In this document: positions 16,149 through 25,200 of the stretch, in pieces | Layout: every line of letters begins with the position of its first letter | Position numbering within the stretch: position 1 is the first letter of the stretch | Origin: Planctomycetota bacterium | GTDB lineage: Bacteria; Planctomycetota; UBA1135 | Assembly: GCA_008501825.1 (NCBI GenBank) | Contig: QQUA01000006.1 | Coordinates: forward strand, 124,001 to 188,000 | Direction of reading: 5' to 3' | DNA: 64,000 bases | Program-made: the position numbers and the translations under genes | The notes under the pieces: generated by a model | Seen by the model: only the letters and a program-made list of their open reading frames with translations | Told to the model about the DNA's origin: nothing | Databases searched by the model: none

Positions 16149-16922
16149 GTGGGCGCTCTGCCGACTCTGACCGCCGAAGAAAAAGCCAGATATGAATGGC
16201 AAATATGGGTGCCGGACTTCGGCGAAGTCGGGCAACGGCGCTTGAAGGATTCTTCGGTTCTGATCAGCCGTTGCGGAGGATTAGGCAGCCTGGTCGCTTA
16301 CGAACTGGCGGCGGCGGGAGTCGGAAGGCTGGTTTTGGCCCATGCCGGAAACATCAAGCCAAGCGATTTAAATCGCCAACTTCTGATGACCCACGCGGCC
16401 TTGGGAACCTCGAGAATCGAATCGGTTCGGCGTCGCCTGCTGGATTTGAATCCGCACCTAGAAATCGTGGCCATCGGCCGCAACGTCGGGCCGGAAAACG
16501 CTCAAGCACTGGTATCGGAAGCGGATTTGGTCGTGGATTGCGCTCCCTTGTTTCAAGAACGTTTCGCCTTGAACCAGGCGGTGGTTTTTCAGAACAAACC
16601 GATGGTGGAGTGCGCCATGTTCGAGCTTCACGCTCAGATCACGACGATTTTCCCGGGCAAAACCCCTTGTCTCAACTGCTTGTATCCAGAAGATCCTCCA
16701 AATTGGAAACGCCAGTTTCCTGTTTTTGGAGCGGTTTCCGGCAGCGTCGGATGTATGGCCGCTATGGAGGCCATCAAAATATTAAGCGGCTTCGGAGAAC
16801 CACTCACCGGCACCTTACTGACTTATGATTTGCGCAACTTCCAATTCCGGCGCTTGAAGATTCAGCGGAAAATGGACTGCCAAGTTTGCGCCACCCATAC
16901 CTCTGAATCAAGGATGCAGTAA
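16149..16922 (+). CDS. MoeB/ThiF-family adenylyltransferase
   Basis: 257 residues from a GTG one base after the MoaD-like stop. The E1-like nucleotide fold shows RCGGLGSLVAYELAAAGVGR (the usual GxGGLG has Cys in place of the middle Gly or Ala), then SDLNRQLL with the ATP-binding Arg, and zinc pairs CLNC and CQVC. The acidic residue that normally precedes SNLNRQ (as in DxDxV) is replaced by AHAGNIKP. It should adenylate the C-terminal Gly of the carrier next door for molybdopterin synthesis, but the changed nucleotide pocket means it may belong to a divergent subfamily. The 3' end overlaps the convergent gene by 15 bases. Confidence 0.88.
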   Translation: MGALPTLTAEEKARYEWQIWVPDFGEVGQRRLKDSSVLISRCGGLGSLVAYELAAAGVGRLVLAHAGNIKPSDLNRQLLMTHAALGTSRIESVRRRLLDLNPHLEIVAIGRNVGPENAQALVSEADLVVDCAPLFQERFALNQAVVFQNKPMVECAMFELHAQITTIFPGKTPCLNCLYPEDPPNWKRQFPVFGAVSGSVGCMAAMEAIKILSGFGEPLTGTLLTYDLRNFQFRRLKIQRKMDCQVCATHTSESRMQ

Positions 16923-18920
16923 TTTAGGCAATGGCAAAGCGGAGTCTCCGCCTAATTGGATTCGAACCGGCTCCCTAATGGCAACCTTGCCCGCAACTTT
17001 AACTTCGACCTGGTAGCTACCCGTAGGAAGGCCGAAGCTGAGGTGCCTAAATCCTGATTGCACGCCGAGGATTTCATAGCCACCGTGAAGTAAGCCCTTC
17101 CAATGATCCGGCACGGCTTCCAAGGGATGCAAATGAAATTGCACCCTGGGTGGCTTATTCATGGTTTCGGTGGCTTCCACCTCGAATCGAGTAGGTAGAA
17201 CCTGGAGACGAACTTCAGGATCACCGGCTCGAATGGGCCCTGCAAAGGAAGCCCAAGCTTCTTCGGAATAGCCGCTCCCCTTTTCATCGAAGGAGATTTG
17301 AGCCCTTCTGGCGGTAAGGAAGCCAGGATCGAGAAAGTCGGTTTCCAAAGCAAAAGATCCGGTGGTATCGCTCTCAACCTGAGCGACCAACTGGCCGTCC
17401 ACGGAATGGAAACTCACCACCCAAGCTCCGGCTTCCCGAATATCCTCCACTCGGCCGGAAAGGCTTTGAGTAGGAGAAACCTTCAGGCTGATTTCTTTCT
17501 CCTCTCCAGGAGCAAGAACAACCTTTTGCAGACCAAACCACTTTTCAAGGGGGCGGTTTCCCAGGCCACCCAGAACCGGAGGATTGGAAACTGGACTTTG
17601 CTCCCAAATGCCCACCCAATAAGTACCCGGCGCCAAATCGGAAAATGAAAAGGCTCCCTGACGGTCAACCACTTGAACTCTCCGGCGAAACTGACTATCC
17701 CAACGAGCCTTCCGGTCAAAACTCAAACCGACCTGAACCCGACTTCCTTTTTGCAGGCTTTGGAATTCCAGGACCTTGCCGGAAAGGCTTCCTTTCGGTG
17801 GCAGAGCCAGGACCAGCATTTCCTCACTGCCCGCCGCTTTGATCTCTTCTTCAACCAACCAGGCCGGCCCGAATTCGGGGTGGCGGGCTGAGATTTCAAC
17901 CAGTCGCCTTTGCTGAGGGCTGGTAATGCGAAAAAATCCTTCCGAATCGGAAACCAATTCCTCCAGAGGGCCGGTTTCCAGACCGCCATCCTTGTTTTCC
18001 CGCCACAATCGGAGCTGAGCCCCGGCAATGCCACGGCCGAGGTCAAGCTGAGAAACGACTCGGCCTTTTCGATAATCCGGTTGCTCCAAGTGAATTTCGA
18101 TGCCTCGAAACCATTCTCCTGGATTTACACCCCGGCCTCGCCAAGTCCCGGAAAGTCCGCTGGATGACGAAGCGTAAAGAAAGATGGAATACGGCAACGG
18201 ATCCGCCGGAAGCAAAACTTCCGGAAATAAAAATTGTCCATCGGTATTGGCCACAGTTTTTCCGCGCACCACCTCGTTTACCGAAAGAACGACGGTAGCT
18301 CCGGCGGTGTCTTCATCTGCTTTCTCAATACCGGTCAATCGGCCCTGCAAGGCGAAGGCGGGGTCCGGCCCAGGTTCAAAAGTAGCCAGAGCAATGGCTT
18401 GCCCCCGGCGCAGATCCTTTGCCGATACCGGCTCGGAAGACCACTTGGAATTTTCACCCCAAAGAGCTCGATAAAGTTCATCCTCGTTTCGGTTCGCTCT
18501 CAAATCGAATAGGCCGGCCCTCGAGGTTTCCGAAACGCCACATGGTTCGGATAGATTCCAGGAATAAAAAGCCCAGGAGCCCAACGCCAATTCTCCAGAA
18601 TATTGATGAGAACACTGAACGAAAGCATGAGAAGCTGGAGCACCGGTGTGAGACCAGATAACCTGCCCCTTTTGGAGTTTGGATAAAAGCAAATCTGCTT
18701 CATTCTTTGGCTTCTGACATTTGGATCGACTGCCCTTGGCATCAAAATTGCATTCCATCTCGCAGTCTTGTCCGACCTGATTGGAAACTAAAGAGCCGCT
18801 TGGGAAAGCGGGTGGAGGCTCAGAGGCCCATTCCGAGTTGAAAATGAACCAAGCGGTCCCAACCAGCAAGAGGATTACAAAAAGCGATAGCCCAGCGGAA
18901 AGCGAGAAACCGGTTTTCAT
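16908..18920 (-). CDS. Membrane-anchored surface protein with carboxypeptidase-regulatory-like repeats
   Basis: 670 residues. One N-terminal helix (LSAGLSLFVILLLVGTAWFIF) anchors a large extracytoplasmic part. Several beta-sandwich repeats of the carboxypeptidase-regulatory type are recognisable by the alternation of ATVVLSVNEV, TDGQFLFPEV, SDSEGFFRIT, RQGAFSFSDLAPGTYWVGI and TGSFALETDF segments, about four to five repeats from 190 to 660. A Cys-containing region near 50-70 (QDCEMECNFDAKGSRSKC) precedes them. Its ATG overlaps the stop of the C39/DUF1573 gene as ATGA, so the two are translationally coupled. Such repeats usually act as structural or adhesive modules; no enzyme domain is seen. 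Confidence 0.82.
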   Translation of the reverse strand: MKTGFSLSAGLSLFVILLLVGTAWFIFNSEWASEPPPAFPSGSLVSNQVGQDCEMECNFDAKGSRSKCQKPKNEADLLLSKLQKGQVIWSHTGAPASHAFVQCSHQYSGELALGSWAFYSWNLSEPCGVSETSRAGLFDLRANRNEDELYRALWGENSKWSSEPVSAKDLRRGQAIALATFEPGPDPAFALQGRLTGIEKADEDTAGATVVLSVNEVVRGKTVANTDGQFLFPEVLLPADPLPYSIFLYASSSSGLSGTWRGRGVNPGEWFRGIEIHLEQPDYRKGRVVSQLDLGRGIAGAQLRLWRENKDGGLETGPLEELVSDSEGFFRITSPQQRRLVEISARHPEFGPAWLVEEEIKAAGSEEMLVLALPPKGSLSGKVLEFQSLQKGSRVQVGLSFDRKARWDSQFRRRVQVVDRQGAFSFSDLAPGTYWVGIWEQSPVSNPPVLGGLGNRPLEKWFGLQKVVLAPGEEKEISLKVSPTQSLSGRVEDIREAGAWVVSFHSVDGQLVAQVESDTTGSFALETDFLDPGFLTARRAQISFDEKGSGYSEEAWASFAGPIRAGDPEVRLQVLPTRFEVEATETMNKPPRVQFHLHPLEAVPDHWKGLLHGGYEILGVQSGFRHLSFGLPTGSYQVEVKVAGKVAIREPVRIQLGGDSALPLPKLLHP

Positions 18921-21535
18921 TTCATCGCCAATGAAGAAGGGGGGATGACTCCAGCGAAGCGCCAGCGTCGAAGAACTTTTCCCTTCCGGCTTTTCAGTTC
19001 CACCGGAAAGGAGAAAGGCCCGCCAACCGATTGGGGATTGGCGTCCTCCAATCTCAATCCGAGTTGGCAGCCTCTGGATGAGACGACCAAGAAAGCCTCA
19101 AAAGAATCCGGTACGCCAACAACGTGCAAGGGCCCATGTCTGGACACTTCCTCCGGATTCAGAGCTTCCTTCCAAACTAACTCCCCTGGCCTAACTGCGC
19201 CAAGAAAAAAAGGCCGTGGACCTTCCTCGGTACCCGGCCAAACCACCCGAAGAGCGGGGAATCCCTGGGTGTCCTCCCCCGGATCAAGGCTGGAAGGCTG
19301 CAAAGCTTCAGTCCAACCGCTTTCCTGGCTCGGCACTTCAATGGTAGAAACCTGAACCCGGTACCGGCGAGTCCAAAAGCCCCCGCCCCAACTTGCAGGT
19401 TCGATCGCAAGCCCCTCCCCCATAAGGATTTCAGATCCCTCTAATATAAAAGCCTGGGGGGGCGGCTGGATTGCGGAAGCCCATAGAGCTTCGCCTTCCG
19501 CCTCGCCGGTGCTGGATAACTGAAGAAGGCCCGGCTTGAAGCTCAGCCCGTGGGAGTAAGCCCGAACCCATATTGAAATTTCCAAATCTGGAACCTCCTC
19601 CTTTTGGTCGACAGAAAACCGGCTCAGACTTAATTGAACTCGGAAACCAGGCTGATCGACGTGAATGCGTACGGTCAGAGTCGTTTCTTGGCCAGGTGCC
19701 AGAGACATCGTTTGGACTTCCGTTCCAGTACAGCCACAGGAAGAGGCAATACTAGAAATTTGCAAATCCTGCGGGCCCTCGTTTCGGAGAGAAAGGGTCC
19801 GCTCAATGTCAGCGCCGACAAATACGTCCTTGCCTTCCAAAATGATGGGCGAGGAAGCATCTTGCAGTTGAAGCCATGGCGCCGATTGAAGCGCCGCCGT
19901 TTCCTGCGACCCCTTAAGTTCCTGTCCACAAGCTGCAGGAATCAAGGTGAGAAAACCCATGGCCATCATCGTTGTACCGCGCCGCAAGCGGCGCCAAGCC
20001 ATGCCCCCCATGGCCAAAAAGAAACCAGCTCCCCACCAAGCCAATGAACTAGATGGATTGGGTATTTGCTCTTTGGAAACCAGAAAAGTGAACTCCCTTT
20101 CCAGAAGATCGAATTGAGATAAGTTCCAGATCTCCGGCATACCAGGAGGATCTACTTTGAACCAATCTTCGCGAGACCGGAGAAGCAACCAGAAATGTCC
20201 CTCCCCCCCTTCTCTCACTTTCTCATGCACGATGACTGGCCCGGGCAGTTCAGTTACACGCTCGGAGTCAAGAGCCAGGACCTCTGTTTCCATACCAAAC
20301 CGCGCGACCGCCTGCTTTAGATTCAAGATGGAAGTACTTCCGGTTTCGTCCATTTCGATCAAGGAAATGAAGCGGTGGAAGTCCGAAGGTCGGTCAAAGG
20401 ACCGGAGAAACAAGTGGCCTGAGATCGAGGCGCAATTGGCCTCCACTCCGCTTCTTAGATCTTCTACGGCGGCTTGAATCCCGAGCTCCGGTGGCCGCTC
20501 CGTGGAGCTCGGATCTAGAACCATTTGTTCGAAAATGGCAAGTTGCCTTGGAGTAATTCCGATGGTCCTTCTGTTGGAATTGGAGCCGTTAAGAACGGCC
20601 AGCCCCAATTCACGATCAAATGGAATCGACCCCAGTAGGGGCGGTATGGCAAATTCCACCTTCGCACAAGCTATTGAACCAAAAAGCATCGAGTCCTTTC
20701 GAATGGATATTTCCGTAGTGTTTCGAAGTATGTGCGACGGATTTTTGGAACTGTAAAAATAATCGACCTGTTTGCCTCTGGCGACCACGGGAAGCCGGTC
20801 GACCCAAATCCAATCCTCCACTTCCCATTCCACCCATTCTCGATACCGAACTCCTTGGATTTCCAAGGAAGGGCCTGGACGAAGCTCCGTTCCGGCCAGA
20901 GGATCTTCCACATACTCGACCACTTTGAGGAGCAGCAAAGTCTCCTCTACGTCCAACCAAATCTCAATCAAGTTTTGCCATGGATCTTCTTCTTTCGATC
21001 CATAGGCCTTGGGTGGCGAACCTCCAAGAAGATAAAGACACGACTTACCCTTCCAAGATACGTTTTCCACTTTTATAAGATCCATATGGCGAATCCGCTC
21101 CGAAGCCCACCATCCATGCACCTTATGTCCGAGGTTCAAAGGCAGGTAGCTCTCCGCCAAAATGCTGGGCCTCATCCGGTCGGTTTCAAAACTAAGATCC
21201 AAGGGAATGAAAGGATTTCCCCGAATCATCGTTCCCTGAACTCCATCGAATGCGGCCCATTCCAACAAGCGCATCTCCGGCGAAAAGGCCTCGGCTCGTT
21301 CCTTTTCTCCCTCCAGTGCATAGGTCCCCTGATAAGACTCCTTTTTCCACGACGTCCATTTCGAGTCCATGAATTTGTCCATCTCAGTTAGACAATCGAA
21401 CTCGGAATGAAATCCCCTCTTGAGCGCCTCTTCCTTGATTTGCAAAGCTTGCAACAACCCCTCAGGAAGCTGAGCTTGAGGGTAGCGATCAGGAAAAGAA
21501 AGAACCGGAAGGAGGCTCAGCAAAAAATACAACAT
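18917..21535 (-). CDS. C39-peptidase-like/DUF1573 membrane protein
   Basis: 872 residues. Signal peptide (1-14), an uncharacterised 330-residue region, then a papain-like C39 module at about 353-465 with candidate catalytic Cys368 (GVEANCAS), His447 (GEGHFWLLL) and Asp462 (FKVDPPG). Two membrane segments follow (about 498-513 and 523-536, split by RRLRRG), the second ending in a lipobox-like IPAAC. DUF1573 comes next at about 563-650 with its hallmark SSCGCTG (598-604), and a 220-residue beta-rich tail. C39 enzymes cut leader peptides after Gly; DUF1573 is an Ig-like surface domain. It lies 68 bases after a small Cys-rich secreted protein with a leader-like motif and is coupled to the surface protein downstream. 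That the small protein is the substrate is my inference. Confidence 0.82.
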   Translation of the reverse strand: MLYFLLSLLPVLSFPDRYPQAQLPEGLLQALQIKEEALKRGFHSEFDCLTEMDKFMDSKWTSWKKESYQGTYALEGEKERAEAFSPEMRLLEWAAFDGVQGTMIRGNPFIPLDLSFETDRMRPSILAESYLPLNLGHKVHGWWASERIRHMDLIKVENVSWKGKSCLYLLGGSPPKAYGSKEEDPWQNLIEIWLDVEETLLLLKVVEYVEDPLAGTELRPGPSLEIQGVRYREWVEWEVEDWIWVDRLPVVARGKQVDYFYSSKNPSHILRNTTEISIRKDSMLFGSIACAKVEFAIPPLLGSIPFDRELGLAVLNGSNSNRRTIGITPRQLAIFEQMVLDPSSTERPPELGIQAAVEDLRSGVEANCASISGHLFLRSFDRPSDFHRFISLIEMDETGSTSILNLKQAVARFGMETEVLALDSERVTELPGPVIVHEKVREGGEGHFWLLLRSREDWFKVDPPGMPEIWNLSQFDLLEREFTFLVSKEQIPNPSSSLAWWGAGFFLAMGGMAWRRLRRGTTMMAMGFLTLIPAACGQELKGSQETAALQSAPWLQLQDASSPIILEGKDVFVGADIERTLSLRNEGPQDLQISSIASSCGCTGTEVQTMSLAPGQETTLTVRIHVDQPGFRVQLSLSRFSVDQKEEVPDLEISIWVRAYSHGLSFKPGLLQLSSTGEAEGEALWASAIQPPPQAFILEGSEILMGEGLAIEPASWGGGFWTRRYRVQVSTIEVPSQESGWTEALQPSSLDPGEDTQGFPALRVVWPGTEEGPRPFFLGAVRPGELVWKEALNPEEVSRHGPLHVVGVPDSFEAFLVVSSRGCQLGLRLEDANPQSVGGPFSFPVELKSRKGKVLRRWRFAGVIPPSSLAMK

Positions 21536-21603
21536 TGCAATTTTACCTCAGGCTATGGCGAGCCATTCCCGCCAGGGAAACTATTCTTGCATCCGGTCAG
21601 AAT

Positions 21604-22056
21604 TCAGGGACCACATTGATTTGCCGGCGGGCACTCGCCGTCCCAAGGGTATGGGCCGACGCAACGGCAGTAAGGCTCTCCGCCTCCGGAAAACCACTGG
21701 CATGAACCCTTGCGGGCATCGCCACAATCCACTTGAGCGGTGATCCAGGTACAAATGGACGGTTCTTCAGAAGTCTGAGTACAAATTTTGAATTGGGTGC
21801 TGGCAGAGCACAAGACGATGCAGCGGTCATGAGGTATGACCCCGCACACGGCTTGCGGGTCATTCCAGCAAGGAATGTTGTTTTGAGTGAAGGTGCAATT
21901 CACTTTGTGCCGACATTCCCAGAAAAAAGTATCGGACCCCCTCAAGCCTTGTAGTTGCTCATCGCTAAGTGGCCGCCAGGGAGAGGCTTCCAACCAAGCA
22001 TGACCAAACATGAAGGCAGCAAGCACGGCAAACAAAAACCAAACATTAAGTTTCAT
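21604..22056 (-). CDS. Small Cys-rich secreted protein with LSDEQLxxLRG leader-like motif
   Basis: 150 residues. Hydrophobic signal peptide (NVWFLFAVLAAFMFGHAW), then PLSDEQLQGLRGSD at about 29-42, which resembles the helical leader ending in Gly of double-glycine bacteriocin precursors, then a mature region with 14 Cys in 109 residues. The even number suggests seven disulfides or metal sites. GGGAGG sits 7 bases before the ATG. First gene of a minus-strand unit with the C39-like/DUF1573 protein and the surface-repeat protein. No known family; it could be a processed, disulfide-rich peptide or a surface protein. The start, export signal and motif are clear; the function is not. Confidence 0.8.
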   Translation of the reverse strand: MKLNVWFLFAVLAAFMFGHAWLEASPWRPLSDEQLQGLRGSDTFFWECRHKVNCTFTQNNIPCWNDPQAVCGVIPHDRCIVLCSASTQFKICTQTSEEPSICTWITAQVDCGDARKGSCQWFSGGGEPYCRCVGPYPWDGECPPANQCGP

Positions 22057-22237
22057 GAGTGACCTCCCAAGAAATGGTGGTAATGGGCATGACTTATTTC
22101 AAGAAACGCGGAATCAAAGTTTTTAGAGCAAAAAATTGGCCTTTCTTTTCCGCATTCCTATATTCGCATAGACTTGAAGAGTCCGCCCACATTCGCGGAA
22201 CTGCAAGCCCAATGAAGAACTCAATTTAGGAAGCAAC
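22057..22237. promoter_or_regulatory. Shared upstream region of divergent genes
   Basis: 180 bases between the starts of the Cys-rich protein (minus) and the PQQ-propeller protein (plus), more AT-rich than its surroundings. It must carry both promoters. No -35/-10 pair is convincing enough to name; the ribosome sites GGGAGG (minus) and AGGA (plus) are clear. Confidence 0.5.
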
Positions 22238-25200
22238 GTGCCTCCCCTCTCTTTTTGCGGAATCCTACTTTCATGGCTGGGGTGCCACCTCAATCCCTCC
22301 TTCCTTCAACCGCAAGAAGATTCTTGGCCAACTTATCAGCATGATCTATGCCGCAGTGGGGTGACTCCAAATCCCCTGCCGGAGAATCTCGAATTGAGTT
22401 GGGTTCACCACCCAAGCGCCGCGCCATCCCCTTCATGGCCGGCTCCGGCGGATCGCAGCTTTTGGCAACGTTTGGAAACGGTCAAGCCAAGAGTCGTTTA
22501 TGACCGAACCTTTCATCCGGTTTGCGACCGCCATCGGGTTTACTACGGTTCCTCTTCGGACGATCAGATCCACGCCTTGTCCCTGGATACCGGCCAACGG
22601 GTGTGGTCCTTTGCCACCGGGGGACCGATTCGCTTCGCTCCCCATCTGATTCAAGGGCGCCTTTACGCGGTCAGCGATGATGGCTTCTTGTATTGCCTCC
22701 AGGCCGAGCATGGAACGCTAATAAACCGCTGGCGGCTCGCTCCCGAGCCCGACATGGTGATCGGACACGGTCGCTTGATCTCGGCCTGGCCGCCAAGGAC
22801 CGGGGTGGCGGTGCAGGAGGAGCGTGTGCTGGCCACGATTGGCCTGTTTCCCTCACAGGGCACCTACGCCATGGCCCTGAATTCCAAACAAGGCCGGATC
22901 GGCTGGCAAAAACGCTTAGACGACCTTTCGCCGCAAGGTTACTTATTGGCGTCGAAGCAGATTCTGTACGTACCGACCGGGAGAACCCAGCCCTTTGCTT
23001 TGGCGGTTGAAGATGGGGAATTTCTAGGGCGCTTTGGAAGTCCTGGTGGATCTTATGCGCTGCTGGAAGAGAGTTTTCTCGCCACAGGTCCCGGAAACAC
23101 CGGTCAACTTGAGCTTAGTTCGCCGATCAGCAGGGAACGCCTCGCTTCCTTTCCAGCCAATCGCATGGTTGCTCGCGGGAATGATGCCTACTTTCAAAGC
23201 GACCGCACTCTTACGGCGTTGGATCGGGAGCGCCACCAAAAGCTCACGGCCAAGTTAGAGCGTTTGGACCAACGGCGGCGGGAATTGCGGGCCGCCCTGG
23301 ACAACCCGAAGTTGAGTTTGGAACAAAAAGCCGAAAAGGAAGCGGCTTGGACTCGCTTGGAGGCCGCCGTGGAAGTTACTCAGAAGAAGCTGGAAAGCTG
23401 CCTCCTGTGGCATCAGCCAAGCACCTACAGCGATGCCCTGATTTTGGCCGGCAACCGCCTTTACGCCGGAGGAAGCCAAGGCGTTGCAGCCTTTGACGCC
23501 GAGTCAGGAGCCCAAGTTTGGCAATCCGCAACTCCGGGAACCGTTTACGGCCTGGCCGCCGCCCCCCACCATTTGCTCGTCGCCAATGAGCGCGGACAGA
23601 TTTTGGCTTATGGCAACCCAAGTCAAGGCCCGGCCTCTCCAACAAATAAGCCAGAGCATCCATCCTCGATACGCCGCCCTCCACCCCCGATCCAGGAACA
23701 TCCGCTTTGGGCTTGGCTGGAACAAAACATGGCCAACCAAAGAGGGTGGGCTTTGATCTTGGATTGCGAAGACACGGACATCCTTCAGGTTATGGCGGAA
23801 CACTGCCGCCTTCGACTGATCGCCACTCATTCGGACCCGAAGCAGGTGGACCGTCTCCGCAAGGAACTGGCGGAGGCCAGCCTGCTTGGAGTCCGGGCCC
23901 AAGCTTATCTCTGGAATCCAGACCACCAAGGGCTTCCGCAGCAAGCCTTCCGTTTGGTTTTTTCTGCAAAGCTCTTTTTCAATCGGAAGCAGGCAGAGTT
24001 GCCTGCAGAAATTTTGAACTGGGTTCGCCCGTTCGGAGGCTTCTTGTTGCAATCACCGACCGTGAATGCCGAGGCGTGGCTGCAACGGAGTTCGGTTCAA
24101 GACGCCGAGGTCCAGGCCAAGCTTGATTTCGCCAGCACCATACAGCGAGGCAAACCCGCGGGAACTGGCGCTTGGACCCACATTTATGCTGATGCCTCCA
24201 ATCGGAGCTGCTCCGACGATCAGACCGTTGGTGGATCCCTAACTTTGCAATGGTTCGGCGGTCCCGGGCCTTCTCAAATGGTCGACCGCCACTTGCGAAC
24301 CTTTCCTCCGCTAGCTGCCGAAGGCCGCCTGTTCATTCCCGGACAAGAAAGAATCGTAGCCGTGGACGCCTATACCGGCCTGGAACTCTGGCAAAGAGAA
24401 TTTTCCGGCTTCAGTCGAACCGGAATTCCATACGACAGTGGAGCCTACTGCTTGAGTCCCACGGCTCTATTCGTGGCCCAACATCGATCTTGCCTGGCTT
24501 TGGATTTGGATGATGGCAGTCTCCGCAAGGAGTTCTTCCTGCCCGTCTCGCAAAAGGAATCCGAAAGCGCCGAGTGGGGCTGGGTGGCTTTTCAAAGCGG
24601 CCGCCTGTTCGGCAGCCTCCAACCCCAAGGAGCGGCTCGCCGCAAACAAAGCCGGCAAGAAATTGTGGATCAATACAGCACCCGGCGCCCCCTGGTTTGC
24701 GGCAACCAACTGTTTGCCATGGATCCGGATTCCGGGGACTTGCTCTGGCAAAGGCAATTTCATCCCTTCTTGAACTCAAGCCTGAGCCTGTCGGAAAATC
24801 GAATTTTTCTGGTCGCCTGCCGCTCTGCACCGGAGTTGGAATCGAACGGCCGGCTAAGTCTCAACCATCTTTGGCAAACAGGAGCCGACCTCATCGCCTT
24901 GGACGCTTCCCATGGCGAGGTTCTATGGAGCCGGAACTTGCCGCCCTTGCCTCTTGAACATAGTTTGTTCATGAGCTTCCACCAGGACAAACTTTTCATC
25001 GTTGGAGCCTACGACCAAGGAAGAACGACCCGATATGGCGCTTATGCCTTTGATAGCCAAAGCGGTCGCTTGCTTTGGCAGCAGCATTTTTCCAACAATC
25101 GGTCCGGTATCGGAGGAGACCATGGCGAACAAGTTCACCATCCGGTTCTCCGGGGAGACTGGCTTTTAGCCGAACCCTTGGCGTTTCAAACGGCCACCGG

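Noticed and set aside
19940..19990. Split of the C39/DUF1573 protein into two genes
   Set aside because: A lipobox-like segment and ATG codons occur at residues 523-536, but the frame is continuous and no ribosome site precedes them; kept as one protein with two membrane segments.
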